From Arcobacteraceae bacterium (lineage in GTDB: Bacteria > Campylobacterota > Campylobacteria > Campylobacterales > Arcobacteraceae), in the NCBI GenBank assembly GCA_021107755.1, contig JAIOSF010000021.1:124001-188000 (forward strand): DNA of 64,000 bases, read 5' to 3'. The first letter of the stretch is position 1, and every line of letters begins with the position of its first letter. The notes below the pieces were generated by a model, which was not told the origin of the DNA, did not search any database, and saw only the letters and a list, made by a program, of their open reading frames with translations. Both the position numbers and the translations under genes were made by a program. Positions 62,926-64,000 of this stretch are shown in pieces.

Positions 62926-64000
62926 ATGATTAACAATGACACAGTATACAATATCCTTATTTTAGCTGATAGTTTTGACAGAAATGAAATTATTCAAAGA
63001 AATGAAAATTATAAATTTATAGTAGTAAAAAATTATACTGAGATTACTGAAGCTTTGGAAAAAAATGATATATCACTGGCAATATTAGATATGGAGTTAG
63101 AGGGCTTTAATTTTACAGGTATTATAGAAGAGCTTACAGAAAAAAGATTATTAAATAATTGTTTAGTATTAGTATTATCAACAATAGAAAATCCAAAGCT
63201 ATTGAAAAACATTTTAAAAAGTGGGGCTGCTGACTTTCTAAAAAAACCTTTTATTAATGATGAATTTATTTTGAAAATAGAACTCTTGATTAAAAAACTA
63301 CTTGATAAAAAACTTATAGAAGAACAAAAAAAAGAGATAGAAAATACACTTAAAAAATTTAAAGCCCTACTTGACTCCTCTATAAATGCTATGTATATTT
63401 TTAAAGATAATATCTGTATAGAGTGTAACAAAGAGGCTTCTTTACTCTTAGGTTTCAACTCAAAAGAGGAGATAATTGATAAACATATTTTTAATATATT
63501 TCACAATGTATCAACAAAACATAAAAACTTACTTGTGGATAATGAAGTTGACCATAATTTTCAAACAAAAGTTACTGGTCAACAAGGTAATGTGTATGAG
63601 GTACAAATAAAAGAGAGAAATATCCCTTTTGATACAGATAATTTAAAAATTATATCAGCTATGGATATTACTGATATTAAAAGAAATGAAAAAATATTAG
63701 CACAAAAATCAAAATTAGCTTCAATGGGAGAGATGATAGGAAATATTGCACACCAATGGAGACAACCTCTTACTGCAATATCTATAGCTGCAAGTGGAAT
63801 AAAGCTTATGCAGGAGTGCGATATTGAAGATAAAATAGAAACTATAGATAGTCTAGATAATATTGTAAAAAATACAAAGTTTTTATCTGCAACGATAGAA
63901 GATTTTCAAAACTTCCTAAGAAACGATAGAGAAAGTTCTACTTTTTTTATACAAGATGTTTTACGAAGTACTTTAATGATTCTTGATGCGAATTTAAAAT
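62926..64000 (+). CDS. Receiver-PAS-histidine kinase, cut by the window end
   Basis: An open frame runs from ATG 62926 to the window edge (358 codons seen). Residues 1-125 form a receiver domain: NILILADS (a single Asp where a pair is usual), the phospho-acceptor Asp in LAILDMELEG, and the Lys in DFLKKPF. A coiled coil (KKLIEEQKKEIENTLKKF) and a PAS domain (about 150-250, ALLDSSINAMYIFKDN) follow. The dimerisation domain has MGEMIGNIAHQWRQPL, with H276 as the phosphorylated His. The ATPase domain lies beyond the window. It is probably a soluble sensor kinase. Confidence 0.9.
   Translation, partial: MINNDTVYNILILADSFDRNEIIQRNENYKFIVVKNYTEITEALEKNDISLAILDMELEGFNFTGIIEELTEKRLLNNCLVLVLSTIENPKLLKNILKSGAADFLKKPFINDEFILKIELLIKKLLDKKLIEEQKKEIENTLKKFKALLDSSINAMYIFKDNICIECNKEASLLLGFNSKEEIIDKHIFNIFHNVSTKHKNLLVDNEVDHNFQTKVTGQQGNVYEVQIKERNIPFDTDNLKIISAMDITDIKRNEKILAQKSKLASMGEMIGNIAHQWRQPLTAISIAASGIKLMQECDIEDKIETIDSLDNIVKNTKFLSATIEDFQNFLRNDRESSTFFIQDVLRSTLMILDANLK

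Noticed and set aside
63033-63458. A 141-codon minus-strand open frame near the right edge
   Set aside because: It lies inside the receiver-PAS-kinase gene, whose domains are clear; the antisense product is Ser/Phe-rich with no motif.

Overview
The window is AT-rich, gene-dense bacterial DNA from a member of the Campylobacterota, most probably an Arcobacteraceae-like sulfur-oxidising bacterium. The evidence is the gene set: CheV, the helical-shape peptidoglycan hydrolases Csd3 and Csd6, an HNH-tailed MutS7, an SprA-related protein, a soxCDYZ block with a DUF302 lipoprotein and flavocytochrome c sulfide dehydrogenase, and a GspE/GspF pair resembling the Campylobacter cts uptake genes. Species assignment is inference.

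Layout. 1-3.9 kb: glycine-zipper protein, bcp, cmoA and ilvA (divergent, both apparently leaderless), and a HepT/MntA toxin-antitoxin pair. 3.98-6.8 kb: a very AT-rich three-gene module (membrane protein, divergent membrane histidine kinase, stand-alone receiver). 7.0-10.5 kb: mutS7 behind a 13-codon leader ORF, followed by a broken rhuM gene and a second, diverged copy of the mutS7 3' end. 10.5-14.6 kb: long-form hpf, a NIT/CZB chemoreceptor, purN. 14.6-18.5 kb (minus): csd3, mgtE, thioredoxin-like, haem-binding and methyltransferase genes. 18.5-25.3 kb: csd6, trxB, dapB, purF, a radical SAM gene, tcdA, cheV. 25.2-29.4 kb (minus): a secreted EEP-family protein and alaS. 29.5-32.7 kb: trxA, a SUI1-type factor, nnr, cutA, thiG. 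32.8-33.2 kb: tRNA operon Pro-His-Arg-Leu with a consensus promoter and a terminator. 33.4-37.2 kb (minus): chemoreceptor, rhodanese, thiE-like gene, atpB. 37.4-45.9 kb: a long co-directional run of lpxH-like, prfB, response regulator, pgeF, era and four type IV pilus/type II secretion-like genes. 45.9-51.3 kb (minus): FAD protein, secreted protein, panC, a small flagellar-rod-tail protein, SprA-related protein, rhodanese, aldehyde dehydrogenase. 51.6-57.3 kb: sox block. 57.5-62.2 kb: unknown gene, secG, polysaccharide deacetylase, frr, pyrE, RDD protein, MFS transporter. 62.2-64 kb: SIMPL protein and a receiver-PAS-kinase gene cut by the window edge.

How genes work together. SoxCD (molybdenum sulfane dehydrogenase plus dihaem cytochrome) and SoxYZ (carrier) form the second sox cluster typical of sulfur-oxidising Campylobacterota; soxXAB are not in the window. 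The flavoprotein of sulfide dehydrogenase faces them. Csd3 and Csd6 trim peptidoglycan for cell curvature. The era-linked block has a secretion ATPase, a platform protein and two bitopic proteins but no pilin or secretin, so the rest of the machine must be elsewhere.

Most interesting points: mutS7 with its coupled leader peptide and the duplicated, interrupted 3' end; the uncharacterised three-gene signalling module; several genes whose -10 box sits exactly 7 nt before an ATG; pgeF with a probable AUU start; a Pho-box-like pair of operators between the sulfide dehydrogenase and an unknown gene; a long SoxZ insertion; terminators embedded in coding sequence at the ends of sox and atpB. No CRISPR array, IS element or prophage was seen.
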